Shown here one piece after another: positions 22,775-31,248 of a stretch of 33,349 bases of DNA. The position numbers were made by a program, and so were the translations under genes. The DNA comes from Parachlamydiales bacterium (GTDB taxonomy: Bacteria > Chlamydiota > Chlamydiia > Chlamydiales > Parachlamydiaceae), in contig JAGVJG010000137.1 of NCBI GenBank assembly GCA_020051235.1, positions 1 through 33,349 on the forward strand, read 5' to 3'. Below the pieces are notes generated by a model. The model saw only the letters and a list, made by a program, of their open reading frames with translations, did no database searches and was not told the origin of the DNA. The first letter of the stretch is position 1. Every line of letters begins with the position of its first letter.

Positions 22775-25201
22775 ATGTTTCGATTCTCTTTTATTGCATT
22801 AGTTTGTTTTGCAAGTGTTCAACTGGAAGGAACAGACACCGGCCCGCTTTATCGCGCTTCGCTTCGACATATTGAATGTGGAGGGATTGGTTATAAAGAA
22901 GGTTACACAACCTTGGAAACGTTTTTCGCGACAGACCCGAGCTTTTGGAATATCACTCCTTTCTTGGATGTAAGAGGCCACCTATTTAACGACGGAAGAT
23001 GGGCGGCGAATGCTGGGATAGGATTAAGAACTCAGTGTGGTAACCGAATTTGGGGGATAAATACTTATTATGATTATAGAAATGCCTATCGCTTAGACGC
23101 AAATCAAATCGGGCTAGGACTTGAAAGCCTGGGCGAAGACTTTGATTTTCGCATAAATGGTTATCTGCCGATTGGCAAAAAGAACAGCAATCCTTACGAT
23201 CCTACTTTTGGATCTTTTTCGGGTAATAATTTACTTGTGTCGCAAAAATATCACTCTGCGATGAAAGGAGCCAATGCGGAACTCGGCTATCACTTGGGTA
23301 ATTCCGAATGCTTGGATTTATATGTTGCAGCCGGCCCCTATTATTATGTGGGAGAGGTTGCTCGCTCCACTTGGGGAGGAAAAGCGCGTGTCGTTGGCAC
23401 ATTCAATGACTTTTTAACAATTGAGTTTAGCGACTCGTATGACCGCGCCTTCCATAATAATTTCCAAGGCCAAATTGGTATTAACTTCACCTTTGGTCCG
23501 CAAGCAAAAGATCGAGATTGCAATTGCAGATCATTTAATCGCCGAATGCTGCAGTCTGTCGATAGACAAGAGATTATAGTTATTGATAGCGGAAGAAAAA
23601 AAACGGTTGCTATTGATCCGAGTACGGGCCTGCCCTATTTCTTTGTGTTCGTTGACAATACAAGCAGTTCGGATGGCACCTTTGAAAGCCCCTATCACAG
23701 CTTTGCCCAAGCGCAAGATAATTCCTCTGCAAATAACATTATCTACGTATTCCCTGGCGACGGAACAACGACAGGTATGGATTCGGGAATAGAGCTGAAA
23801 GCGAATCAAAAGCTTTGGGGTTCGGGTGTTAGCCATTCCATCCTCACGTCTCAAGGTGAAATCGCTATCCCTAAGTTAAGTAGCACTTCTCCTACCATTA
23901 CGAATACTAATATCGATACAGAAGGCAATGCAATTACTTTGGCAACTAATAATGCTATAAGCGGTTTTACCATTACTTCCGCTTTGAATGATGCAATCTA
24001 TGGAGCCGATCCTCAAAGTTTAGATGTATCTTTATGCACTTTCAAAAATACAGGAACCTTTGCGATTGAAAGTGCTTTTTCAGGCAATGCATCCGTAGTT
24101 TTAAAGAACAATCAGTTTTTGGATAACGTTAATGGAGTGTATTTAACATTCAATGGAACGTCTAACTTCATCTGCTCTAATAATATATTTAGCGGTCAAA
24201 CTTCCGTATCAAGTGCTCCAATAGAGATATCGGCAGATAGTAATGTCCTTACTGCAAATATTGAGAATAACGTTATAAAGGACAATGAAGCGGGAAGCAT
24301 TCGGTTTGGCCTCAGTAATGTCGTTGATGCCGATATCAAGGTGCTGAACAATACAATCACAAACAATGGAACGGGATCTCAGTCAAGCTTGGCTTCGAGC
24401 GTCTCAATACTTACAAACGGCACAACAGGGAATTGCTCAATTTTAATAAAAGATAATAACTTCTCGGGCAATGATTCCAATTCCCTATATCTACATACCT
24501 CGGGCGCTTTTACAAATCTTGCAGTTACAGCATCCGCAAACACGATGTTAAATAATGGAGGTTCCGCTTTAGTCCTTGCGACACCATCCGAAAATTTGAC
24601 CGTCCTTGCAACAGACAATAGCATTACGCATTGTAATGATAACGGAATCGCGGTCATCGGATCAGGATCTACAGCCGCGGGTAATATTACTATTAGTAAC
24701 AACACGATTACTGATATTGGAAATGCTTCAAATGGAATCGTTGTAAATCAAGATTTTACAGCGCTAAATCTATCTATATCGAATAACGAAATCAATCGAT
24801 GCGAAGGGACGGGCATTATTAGTTATGCTCCGACCGGTATAGAGTCTTTAACATTGAATGTCTCGGGAAATACGATCAGCAATTGCCAAAATCTTTCTTC
24901 CAACGCGGCAGCCGGTCTTGATATCGAGCAGTATACAAACCTAGAAGGTTCAGTAATTAATAATACTTTCGCTGATAATACAGGCGTAAACTTATTCATC
25001 GGTTCCACTCTTCCAACTCCTACAACCTGTTTAAATCTATCCGGAAACAATAGTACCGATTATCTCTTAAGTAATCCGGTTGATGGCACCTTTAACTTAA
25101 GTCCTTGCGATGTTAACTCCGCAAACGTAGGCACGATAAACTCATCCGGTACAATCACCCCCGTGCAATCTTGTCCGGATGCCGCCGCATGCCCTCCCTA
25201 A
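22775..25201 (+). CDS. Inverse autotransporter with beta-helix passenger
   Basis: This 808-aa surface protein has a signal peptide (residues 1-19). A beta-barrel of inverse-autotransporter type follows (about 24-240: WAANAGIGLRTQCGNRIWGI, NTYYDYRNAYRLDANQIGLG, then FDFRINGYLPIGKKN). After a linker (QEIIVIDSG) and a DGTFESPYHSFAQAQ segment typical of pectate-lyase-like helices, a long right-handed beta-helix runs from about 310 to 790. It is made of repeated NNxI and SGNTISNC-type rungs rich in Asn, Thr and Ser. In intimin-type proteins the N-terminal barrel sits in the outer membrane and the C-terminal part is exposed. Here the passenger is a beta-helix rather than Ig domains. It is a probable adhesin. 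An unpaired terminal DAAACPP is unusual. Confidence 0.82.
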   Translation: MFRFSFIALVCFASVQLEGTDTGPLYRASLRHIECGGIGYKEGYTTLETFFATDPSFWNITPFLDVRGHLFNDGRWAANAGIGLRTQCGNRIWGINTYYDYRNAYRLDANQIGLGLESLGEDFDFRINGYLPIGKKNSNPYDPTFGSFSGNNLLVSQKYHSAMKGANAELGYHLGNSECLDLYVAAGPYYYVGEVARSTWGGKARVVGTFNDFLTIEFSDSYDRAFHNNFQGQIGINFTFGPQAKDRDCNCRSFNRRMLQSVDRQEIIVIDSGRKKTVAIDPSTGLPYFFVFVDNTSSSDGTFESPYHSFAQAQDNSSANNIIYVFPGDGTTTGMDSGIELKANQKLWGSGVSHSILTSQGEIAIPKLSSTSPTITNTNIDTEGNAITLATNNAISGFTITSALNDAIYGADPQSLDVSLCTFKNTGTFAIESAFSGNASVVLKNNQFLDNVNGVYLTFNGTSNFICSNNIFSGQTSVSSAPIEISADSNVLTANIENNVIKDNEAGSIRFGLSNVVDADIKVLNNTITNNGTGSQSSLASSVSILTNGTTGNCSILIKDNNFSGNDSNSLYLHTSGAFTNLAVTASANTMLNNGGSALVLATPSENLTVLATDNSITHCNDNGIAVIGSGSTAAGNITISNNTITDIGNASNGIVVNQDFTALNLSISNNEINRCEGTGIISYAPTGIESLTLNVSGNTISNCQNLSSNAAAGLDIEQYTNLEGSVINNTFADNTGVNLFIGSTLPTPTTCLNLSGNNSTDYLLSNPVDGTFNLSPCDVNSANVGTINSSGTITPVQSCPDAAACPP

Positions 25202-25355
25202 AAAGGGGGCAATCAATTGAAATTTTAAAAAAATAATACCAAATATTTTGATTTTCATTAAAATCCAGAAATCATTCAGGAATATCTTCAGTCAATTGGC
25301 TAAATCAAAATAGCTAGATATGGCCTGTTTCTAAAAAGTTAAAAAAAGGAACATC

Positions 25356-27164
25356 GTGTTAAAAAGATTATTTTTTTCTACGTTTCTAGTATTGACGCCA
25401 CTTGCCCTGGCTATTGCTGGAGAAAGCAATTTCGATGTCAAATCCCTTTCTAAGGAAATGGGTTTTGATGCAGTGAATTTGGATCTAGGAGATAGAGAAC
25501 TAGGTTTTCAAGTCTTCCATTCAGATAAAGAATTCCGGATGCAGGACCGTAGTCAGTATGAAGATCATTTTTATGATTATATTATTGTCGGTAATGGAAC
25601 TGCAGGAGCTACTCTTGCAAATAAGCTAACATCCAATAACAGCACTAAAGTCTTAGTCATTGAAGCGGGTGCGAACCATTCTACAGATCCTGTTGTTACT
25701 GCGGCTGGATTTGATTTAAACACAATTACTTATGATCCAAGATATGCAGTTACTTATACATCCCCTCCTTTTTCCACAGCTCCCACAGGGCAAGTATTCA
25801 CTTATACTGAAGGTAGGATGTGGGGCGGCGGTAGTGGTCACCATTATCTAAATTATGTCAGAGGAAGCCCTGTAATCTATGATGCATGGGCGACGGCTTC
25901 TGGCAATACTCAATGGGCTTATAATAATCTTTTGCCCACATTGAAGAATTTCGAAACATACACGCCAAATGGAACATCCATTAATGCTGCGGAAAGAGGC
26001 ACTACAGGCCCTGTATATTCCACTCAGCAAGCTCCAGCCACAAGTAACCCTTGGTCTACCGCTATCCAAACAGCGTTCAACATTCCCTATGTGGATGACT
26101 ATAACGATGCGACGCAAAGTCCTGTCGGAGTATCTGCAAGACAATTGTTTGTTACCCCGGACAATACGACTAGATCATGGGCTGTTTCTGCTTATTTAAC
26201 ACCGGGTGTGGTTGTAGATGAAAACGGAAATGGTTTAGGTGGAAGAAAATTAAAAATCATTTCAAATTCTCTTGTAAATAACATTATTTGGAATGGTACC
26301 ACAGCCATTGGTGTTGAATTTATCCAAGCGGGAGATGATCAAAGAGCAGTTAAAGTTTATGCAAAGAAGCAAATCATCTTAGCTGCAGGTGCCATTAACT
26401 CTCCTGCAATTCTTGAACGTTCTGGAGTAGGTGATCCTGCCGTACTAAATGCACTTGGTATTCCTGTAGTTGTAGCAAACACAAACGTGGGCGCCAACAT
26501 GAAAAACCATTATGGAACTATTGCTTACGTTGAAGGATCTACTCCTCAAGTGTTGGTCGCATTTACAGACATGTATCCCTACATGCCTAATGATGGCGCA
26601 AGAAGATATCAACTTTTCGCGCAAAATGTAGGCAACCAAGTGAGGATTCAAGGGTGGAATTTAAACCCTCAAAGTACCGGTACTGTGCACATCATCAATA
26701 GGAGTGCATTGACACAGCCTAAAATCAACTTTAATTTCTACTCAGACGGTGCTTATGGAGACGCAGGATCAGATGCTAATTTGGCTATTTCCTTCTTCAA
26801 ACTCGTAGCAGACACTGCAACCGCTATGAGTGCAACAGTAACAAATCCATCCCCAACTCAGTACGGTTCTGATGCGTTACTATTTGCTGCAGCTCAAGGG
26901 GCAACAGCCACACCTGTCTCCTCGACTGAACCTATTTTAGGTAATTTCCTTAACGTTGTAATCACTAACCATATGGTTGGTACGACAAAAATGGGAACGT
27001 CAGTTGCAAACGGTGTTGTTGATGGAAACTTAAACGTAATTGGTGTTAATAAAGTTAAAATTATCGACATCGGGGTTGCGCCACAGATCCCTGATGGTAA
27101 CACCTGTGTGAGTGCTTATGCACTAGGTGAAAAAGCCTACGATATTATTATCGCTGGCAACTAA
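25356..27164 (+). CDS. Secreted GMC-family FAD oxidoreductase
   Basis: This 602-aa flavoenzyme has a signal peptide (MLKRLFFSTFLVLTPLALAI). The FAD-binding motif is YIIVGNGTAGATLANKL (about residues 74-90), a slightly altered GxGxxG. The second GMC signature is AAGAINSPAILERSGVG. The catalytic pair is probably His539 (NHMVGTTKMG) and Asn582 (PDGNT). GMC enzymes oxidise alcohols, sugars or aldehydes with FAD; the substrate is unknown, and export implies an envelope or extracellular role. The GTG start has AAAAAAAGGA 5 bases upstream. A strong terminator follows at 27175. A second copy of its last codons lies at 27528-27566. Export before FAD loading would need a Tat route or periplasmic FAD; no twin arginine is seen. 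Confidence 0.88.
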   Translation: MLKRLFFSTFLVLTPLALAIAGESNFDVKSLSKEMGFDAVNLDLGDRELGFQVFHSDKEFRMQDRSQYEDHFYDYIIVGNGTAGATLANKLTSNNSTKVLVIEAGANHSTDPVVTAAGFDLNTITYDPRYAVTYTSPPFSTAPTGQVFTYTEGRMWGGGSGHHYLNYVRGSPVIYDAWATASGNTQWAYNNLLPTLKNFETYTPNGTSINAAERGTTGPVYSTQQAPATSNPWSTAIQTAFNIPYVDDYNDATQSPVGVSARQLFVTPDNTTRSWAVSAYLTPGVVVDENGNGLGGRKLKIISNSLVNNIIWNGTTAIGVEFIQAGDDQRAVKVYAKKQIILAAGAINSPAILERSGVGDPAVLNALGIPVVVANTNVGANMKNHYGTIAYVEGSTPQVLVAFTDMYPYMPNDGARRYQLFAQNVGNQVRIQGWNLNPQSTGTVHIINRSALTQPKINFNFYSDGAYGDAGSDANLAISFFKLVADTATAMSATVTNPSPTQYGSDALLFAAAQGATATPVSSTEPILGNFLNVVITNHMVGTTKMGTSVANGVVDGNLNVIGVNKVKIIDIGVAPQIPDGNTCVSAYALGEKAYDIIIAGN

Positions 27165-27174
27165 TCTTGAATGG

Positions 27175-27208
27175 ATAGCCCCGGGAAATTTTCCCGGGGC
27201 TATTTTTG
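27175..27208 (+). terminator. Intrinsic terminator of the GMC gene
   Basis: ATAGCCCCGGGAAA (27175-27188) and TTTCCCGGGGCTAT (27190-27203) form a perfect 14-bp stem with a tiny loop, followed by TTTTTG. It lies 10 bases after the stop at 27164. Confidence 0.92.
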
Positions 27209-27225
27209 TCAAAAAAGAATGGCGG

Positions 27226-27523
27226 TTAACTTCTTTTCCAAAAGCGGATTTTACGACACTCTTGAATAAATGTTTTAATATCCTGTTTTTTGGAAAATTC
27301 TATACAACCATTATCTAAGTCAGAGGTAAGGGAGAACTTTTCAAAAAGCTTTTTTGCTTCCGTTGAAAAACCGATAAATTTTTTGTGTGTTAAGGCATCC
27401 ATTAAGAACTGACGTGCGGCTGGATGTTTGGATAATGCTTTTGCCCCTTCAGAGGTCGCTATGATTGAAACGGCATCAAAAAGAACGGAGGGGGCTCCTT
27501 CAATGTTGTGATCCGCATCGACA
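27226..27523 (-). pseudogene. katE: 3' remnant of a large-subunit catalase gene (HPII/KatE C-terminal domain)
   Basis: Translated on the minus strand, the stretch ends at a TAA (27226-27228). It reads VDADHNIEGAPSVLFDAVSI, then ATSEGAKALSKHPAARQFLM, DALTHKKFIGFSTEAKKLFE and, near the end, FIQECRKIRFWKRS. That is the C-terminal DJ-1/glutamine-amidotransferase-like domain found only in large-subunit (HPII) catalases. No catalase core lies upstream: just beyond VDADH the frame hits a TGA, and the DNA becomes the tail of a GMC gene on the other strand. About 99 codons remain, so the fragment cannot be a catalase. It is a relic of a deletion or rearrangement. Confidence 0.82.
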
Positions 27524-27527
27524 TTGG

Positions 27528-27566
27528 ATCAAAAGCCTACTATATTATTATCGCTGGTAACTAGTC
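27528..27566 (+). pseudogene. Duplicated last codons of a GMC oxidoreductase gene
   Basis: The bases AAAAGCCTACTATATTATTA, followed by TCGCTGGTAACTAG, repeat the end of the intact GMC gene (about 27128-27164) with a few substitutions. They encode KAYYIIIAGN and a stop where the intact gene encodes KAYDIIIAGN. Only the tail is present, followed by its own weaker terminator. It marks a second GMC gene, mostly deleted. Confidence 0.8.
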
Positions 27567-27575
27567 ATAGATAAT

Positions 27576-27604
27576 AGCCTTGTGAATATTCCAAGGACTT
27601 TATT
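27576..27604 (+). terminator. Terminator hairpin of the lost second GMC gene
   Basis: AGCCTTG (27576-27582) and CAAGGACT form a stem with one bulge around TGAATATTC, which is itself self-complementary. TTTATTTG follows. It lies the same distance from the stop as the first GMC terminator, as expected of a diverged duplicate. Confidence 0.65.
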
Positions 27605-27609
27605 TGTAT

Positions 27610-27996
27610 CTAAGAAGATGTTGTAGAAAAAAGTGCTACTGATGAGATTTTGATATATTCATTTTGTTCTATGAAAAAACTGCCTCTTAAAGTTCCTGTA
27701 TACCTACTCACGACCGCTGATAATCTTCTTTGAGTAATTTCAAAATCATCGGCATCTAATAGACTGATATATATTGTACCGTCTCCTCCAAACATCGGCT
27801 CTTTAATAGTAACGACGTACGAAAGAGTGATAGATGATTTGGAATCTTTGATGCCTCTTAGTTTGATGATTGAAGTTTCGTCTTCAAAAACCAAGGTGTT
27901 TGATTCAGAGATATATTGCTTTTTATATTCTGCAAAAGCTGAGTTAAATGAAAATAAGAATAATGTGACTGTAATTGTTTTTAGTAATGTGTTCAT
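27610..27996 (-). CDS. Small secreted protein of unknown function
   Basis: This 128-aa product has a clean signal peptide (MNTLLKTITVTLFLFSFNSAFA) and a mature part of about 106 residues that looks like a beta-sandwich (SSITLSYVVTIKEPMFGGDG, YISLLDADDFEITQRRLSAV, TLRGSFFIEQNEYIKISSVA). The layout of a modified residue pair followed by an F-E-I strand resembles FxLYD-type domains, but I would not assign it. It is periplasmic or secreted. It ends a few bases from the degenerate GMC tail, convergent with it. Probably monocistronic. Confidence 0.6.
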   Translation of the reverse strand: MNTLLKTITVTLFLFSFNSAFAEYKKQYISESNTLVFEDETSIIKLRGIKDSKSSITLSYVVTIKEPMFGGDGTIYISLLDADDFEITQRRLSAVVSRYTGTLRGSFFIEQNEYIKISSVALFSTTSS

Positions 27997-28228
27997 GTTT
28001 TATTTGTTTTAAACTATTTTAATTACAATTTATTTTATTTAAATGAAGGATTCTTGTCATTTTATAAATAATAAAAAGGTGCAACTGCTAAAACGTGAAT
28101 TTAAAGAGATTGTTTAGTTTGTAGGAAGGCTAAGTAAGGGTTCGGCTATTCACCGCTGAATTTTTAAGAATTTCCATAATTCAGTGTTCACTGCTTAACG
28201 TTGTTAAGAGAATATTTTAACCCTATGG
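27997..28228. other. Non-coding stretch between the small secreted gene and tRNA-Asn
   Basis: I find no convincing gene here. It holds the A+T-rich leader of the minus-strand secreted-protein gene and one short inverted pair, CTGAATT and AATTCAG (about 28165 and 28190), with no T tract. Nothing else stands out. Confidence 0.5.
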
Positions 28229-28257
28229 AAAAAACAAAAAGAGTTTCATAAAAACTC
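28229..28257 (-). terminator. Intrinsic terminator of tRNA-Asn
   Basis: On the minus strand GAGTTT and AAACTC pair around TTATG (28241-28257), followed by TTTTTGTTTTTT. It lies 12 bases past the tRNA 3' end and is a textbook rho-independent terminator. Confidence 0.88.
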
Positions 28258-28269
28258 CTTTTTAAGAAA

Positions 28270-28341
28270 CTCCGGAAGAAGGATTCGAACCTACGACCAA
28301 TTGATTAACAGTCAACTGCTCTACCACTGAGCTATTCCGGA
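28270..28341 (-). tRNA. tRNA-Asn (GTT anticodon)
   Basis: The minus strand folds into a cloverleaf of 72 nt. The acceptor stem is TCCGGAA with TTCCGGA plus discriminator G. The D arm is GCTCAGTGGTAGAGC, the anticodon stem-loop is TTGACTGTTAATCAA with GTT, and the T arm contains GGTTCGAATCC. CCA is not encoded and must be added afterwards. It has its own promoter at 28356-28384 and terminator at 28229-28257. Confidence 0.96.
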
Positions 28342-28355
28342 TCAGAGATGGCACT

Positions 28356-28384
28356 AGAATAAAAGGGGTGGGAATTTTATTCAA
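28356..28384 (-). promoter_or_regulatory. Promoter of tRNA-Asn
   Basis: The minus strand carries TTGAAT (-35) and TATTCT (-10) separated by exactly 17 bases. Transcription would start about 8 bases before the mature tRNA end. The pair overlaps nothing and lies just past the stop of the gene at 28408. Confidence 0.6.
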
Positions 28385-28407
28385 GGAGGAATTGATTGTG
28401 GAAATCG

Positions 28408-28857
28408 CTAGCCCTTCTGGACTAGGTATGGGGCTAATTTGCTAACTCGATATAGCTCCTGTAGAGTAAAGAGGTAGGTTCGATCGGTGCCAATTTCACG
28501 AGATAAAATTAATTTTTCAATTGCGCAAGTAGAGATGCGCATGAGTTCTTTGTGGTGTGTAATGCAAAAATTTAAACGGCAGATTTCTTCTAATAAATCA
28601 TTCTGATTAGTGATAGTAACATTGTTGTGGGTATGCTGGACGTGGTAATGAGGGATGCTCGGATCAAAAGGTGTCGTTGTCATTTGGGTGTTATAAACGT
28701 GTTCAATTTGAGGTAAGTAGGAGGTGACCACTGTGGGCACAAAGTGAGAGTACGATCTTTGGTAACAACTGTCCGTTGAGGGATAGGGAAAAAGGGGGGC
28801 ATTGTCGAAATCAAAATCAAGAAAATCGGGGACCACTGAGTTTGGATCAAAAGCCAT
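28408..28857 (-). CDS. Hypothetical protein, 149 aa
   Basis: I do not recognise this protein. The N-terminal 70 residues are low in helix and rich in Pro, Asp, Tyr and Thr (VVPDFLDFDFDNAPLFPYPS). The C-terminal half is helical (a LLEEICRLNFCITHHKELMR segment, then TCAIEKLILSREIGTDRTYL). No signal peptide or membrane helix is present. It starts 7 bases after the stop of the 93-aa gene, so the two form a small operon upstream of tRNA-Asn. It is probably specific to this lineage. Confidence 0.55.
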   Translation of the reverse strand: MAFDPNSVVPDFLDFDFDNAPLFPYPSTDSCYQRSYSHFVPTVVTSYLPQIEHVYNTQMTTTPFDPSIPHYHVQHTHNNVTITNQNDLLEEICRLNFCITHHKELMRISTCAIEKLILSREIGTDRTYLFTLQELYRVSKLAPYLVQKG

Positions 28858-28864
28858 AGGGCAC

Positions 28865-29146
28865 CTAACCGGGGTTATGTCTAATCATTTCTTTCACTCT
28901 GAACTTCAGCCCTTTTGTTTTGCCGATTTCAGCGGAAAGGGCATCGATAATGATCATGTCATTATGTCCCTTCAGCACTTTTTCAAAGTAGGTGAGGTCT
29001 TGATATATTTTATCTAGATATTCATAGGGACGTAGGGTGTTTTCTAAAAAGGGTTTGAAGCAGTGGTGAATTTCGTGCTGATTACTGATAAGATCGATTT
29101 TGAGGGAAGGAGACGGGCTGTCATAAATAATAGTGAAGATAGCCAT
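28865..29146 (-). CDS. Hypothetical protein, 93 aa
   Basis: This is a small cytosolic protein, probably alpha-helical after an N-terminal strand (MAIFTIIYDS). A central helix runs through LDKIYQDLTYFEKVLKGHND, and the C-terminus is basic (GLKFRVKEMIRHNPG). No family is recognised. It is the first gene of a pair with the 149-aa ORF, on the same strand as groEL but separated from it by a terminator. Confidence 0.5.
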   Translation of the reverse strand: MAIFTIIYDSPSPSLKIDLISNQHEIHHCFKPFLENTLRPYEYLDKIYQDLTYFEKVLKGHNDMIIIDALSAEIGKTKGLKFRVKEMIRHNPG

Positions 29147-29193
29147 ATTATTTTGTTATAAACAGATGAGATTAATTGTGGCTAGTATTAAGA

Positions 29194-29219
29194 AAAGGGG
29201 AAGCAAATGCTTCCCCTTT
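29194..29219 (-). terminator. Terminator of the groES-groEL operon
   Basis: AAAGGGGAAGCA and TGCTTCCCCTTT pair over 12 bases with a 2-base gap between the arms. On the minus strand TCTT follows. It lies 7 bases past the groEL stop at 29226. Confidence 0.82.
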
Positions 29220-29225
29220 AGAATT

Positions 29226-30848
<1,623 letters not shown>

Positions 30849-30855
30849 CTATTCC

Positions 30856-31176
30856 TTATTTTTCAATAACGGCGATGATGTCATCTGCGCGTAAAATAAT
30901 ATATTCTTGATCTTCGAGAGTTACTTCTTGACCGGAGTATTTTTCCATCAAGATGGTGTCACCCACTTTTACCGGCATCGGAATCAAATTTCCGCTTTTG
31001 TCTTTTTTGCCGGTTCCAACTGCCACTACTTCTGCTTGTTCTTGTTTTTTCTTTGCAGTGTCGGGGAGGATGATTCCACCTTTTAATGTTTCTTCGGCTT
31101 CAAGACGTCTAACGAGCACTCGGTTGCCGAGAGGGCGAAGAGCTGGCGCTTTAGTCTTAGTTTGTGTGGATGCCAT
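30856..31176 (-). CDS. groES: Co-chaperonin GroES
   Basis: The 106-aa GroES has a slight N-terminal extension (MASTQTKTKAPA) before the conserved start (LRPLGNRVLVRRLEAEETLK, then GGIILPDTAKKKQEQAEVVA). The mobile loop (around EETLKGGIILPD) and the base strands (GDTILMEKYSGQEV) are intact. It forms the heptameric lid of GroEL. AAAAGGAGA 8 bases before the ATG is the best ribosome-binding site in the window, fitting a highly expressed gene. A CIRCE element lies 46 bases upstream. Confidence 0.97.
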   Translation of the reverse strand: MASTQTKTKAPALRPLGNRVLVRRLEAEETLKGGIILPDTAKKKQEQAEVVAVGTGKKDKSGNLIPMPVKVGDTILMEKYSGQEVTLEDQEYIILRADDIIAVIEK

Positions 31177-31221
31177 AAAGTCGTCTCCTTTTGGGAATTA
31201 GGATAATCGGGTTCATATTTT

Positions 31222-31248
31222 TTAGCAATCACTTGATTAAAGTGCTAA
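31222..31248 (-). promoter_or_regulatory. CIRCE operator (HrcA site) of the groE operon
   Basis: On the minus strand TTAGCACTT, nine bases, then GATTGCTAA match the CIRCE consensus TTAGCACTC-N9-GAGTGCTAA at 8 of 9 bases in each arm, with exact 9-base spacing. HrcA binds CIRCE and represses heat-shock genes until stress. The site overlaps the last codons and the stop of pepF (31229). Its promoter must therefore lie within or very near the pepF coding end. Confidence 0.9.

Noticed and set aside
23531-25050. Minus-strand frames opposite the autotransporter passenger
   Set aside because: The repetitive Asn/Thr-rich beta-helix leaves open antisense frames; none has a start signal or motif.
25250-25265. 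GATTTT-CATT-AAAATC as a terminator of the autotransporter gene
   Set aside because: The six-pair A+T stem has no T tract and is too weak to call.
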